Origin: Actinomycetales bacterium Ga0077552
Lineage (GTDB): Bacteria > Actinomycetota > Actinomycetes > Actinomycetales > Microbacteriaceae
Length of the DNA stretch: 13,158 bases
Assembly: GCA_001464255.1 (NCBI GenBank)
Contig: LNFD01000141.1
Coordinates: 1 to 13,158, forward strand
Direction: 5' to 3'
Under the pieces are notes generated by a model that was not told the origin of the DNA, searched no databases, and saw only the letters and a program-made list of their open reading frames with translations. The position numbers were made by a program, and so were the translations under genes. This document shows positions 12,752 through 13,158 of this stretch, in pieces (positions within the stretch are counted from its first letter, which is position 1; each line of letters starts with the position of its first letter).

Positions 12752-13158
12752 GACGAGCCCTCCCCCGTCGGCACGCTCGCGCGGGCGCGGAATCGCGTGT
12801 CGCCGTGCGAGATGTCGAGCGTTCCCCCGACCGCGGCGAGGCGCGCCCGTGCTCCCGCGATCCCCGTTCCCTCTCGTGCGGGGGTCGGGCCGGTCGCCGC
12901 GGCTGTCGGCACTCCGTTCTCGATCTCGACCGCGAACACCGTCGTGGACCGCTCCACCCCGATGCTCAGGGGCGCCAGCGGATCACCGTGCCTGAGGGCG
13001 TTGGTGAGAAGCTCTTGCGTCGCGCGGTAGAGCGGCACGATCGCCTCGCCCGACGGATCGCCACCTGAGCCGTGTCGCGCGACCGTGATACCGGGGCGCG
13101 ACCCCGCGACCTCGTCGACGAGCCGATCGAGGTCGACCGTCTGCGCAGACGGAGCCTG
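12748..13158 (-). CDS. Sensor histidine kinase, NarL-partner type (C-terminal end, truncated by window edge)
   Basis: The last 136 residues of a histidine kinase that would phosphorylate the downstream response regulator. The frame is open to the window edge. Visible are the part leading into the ATP-binding domain (VPLYRATQELLTNALRHGD), which holds the N-box Glu and Asn, then a weak G1 region reading AVEIENGVP where many kinases have a D-x-G motif, and a good G2 region, GTGIAGARARLAAVGGTLDI. This layout fits the HPK7/DesK-like kinases, in which a V-x-N-P-type G1 is also known. The phosphoacceptor His and the sensor region lie outside the window. The GTG at 13038 is internal, not the start. 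It overlaps the regulator gene by four bases. Confidence 0.9.
   Translation of the reverse strand, partial: QAPSAQTVDLDRLVDEVAGSRPGITVARHGSGGDPSGEAIVPLYRATQELLTNALRHGDPLAPLSIGVERSTTVFAVEIENGVPTAAATGPTPAREGTGIAGARARLAAVGGTLDISHGDTRFRARASVPTGEGSS

Noticed and set aside
1..13158. Search for a defence system, toxin-antitoxin pair, prophage, integron, biosynthetic cluster or CRISPR array
   Set aside because: All coding space is accounted for by metabolic, translational, membrane and regulatory genes with uniform base composition; no sign of horizontal transfer is visible by eye.

Overview
The window is about 70% G+C with strong G/C third-position bias, tightly packed genes and GTG or ATG starts. 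The gene content is ordinary chromosome: a long-form GAPDH, RlmN, a NarL-type two-component pair, and glutaryl-CoA dehydrogenase beside a class III CoA-transferase. This fits a high-G+C actinomycete, most likely Micrococcales/Microbacteriaceae; the placement is inferred from codon use and gene types, not from a marker gene. I see no transposase, integrase, CRISPR array, tRNA, rRNA or phage gene. The longest stretch without a gene is 180 bp (3984-4163).

Layout. (1) 1-1897, plus strand: 3' part of a nucleoside hydrolase, translationally coupled to a GlcD-type FAD-linked oxidase. (2) 1894-3983, minus strand: a succinate-semialdehyde-dehydrogenase-like enzyme followed by a one-base-overlapping spermidine-synthase-like methyltransferase fold. 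(3) 4164-4946, plus: an EI24-domain membrane protein. (4) 4943-6088 minus and 6158-7321 plus: a divergent pair, a CaiB/BaiF CoA-transferase and a glutaryl-CoA dehydrogenase, which together suggest glutarate activation and oxidation to crotonyl-CoA. (5) 7329-11543, minus: long GAPDH, flotillin-like protein, and the 23S rRNA/tRNA methyltransferase RlmN, each apparently with its own promoter. (6) 11635-12069, plus: a YCII/DGPF-domain protein. (7) 12074-13158, minus: a NarL/FixJ response regulator preceded by the C-terminal end of its sensor kinase, which runs off the window.

Two architectural patterns stand out more than any single gene. First, all four tail-to-tail junctions are nearly or truly overlapping. 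Two of them interlock both stop codons in one palindromic CTAG, and one of these sits in a small inverted repeat. Second, five genes have a TATAAT-like hexamer ending 6-7 bases before the start codon, with no usable Shine-Dalgarno. This is the signature expected for leaderless mRNAs, which are common in actinobacteria.

I did not find a convincing undescribed multi-gene system. The best biological lead is the shared divergent promoter with an imperfect dyad between the CoA-transferase and the glutaryl-CoA dehydrogenase. The strongest structural lead is the set of compact convergent junctions. Small dyads, hairpins and a strand-biased repeated word are recorded as candidates only.
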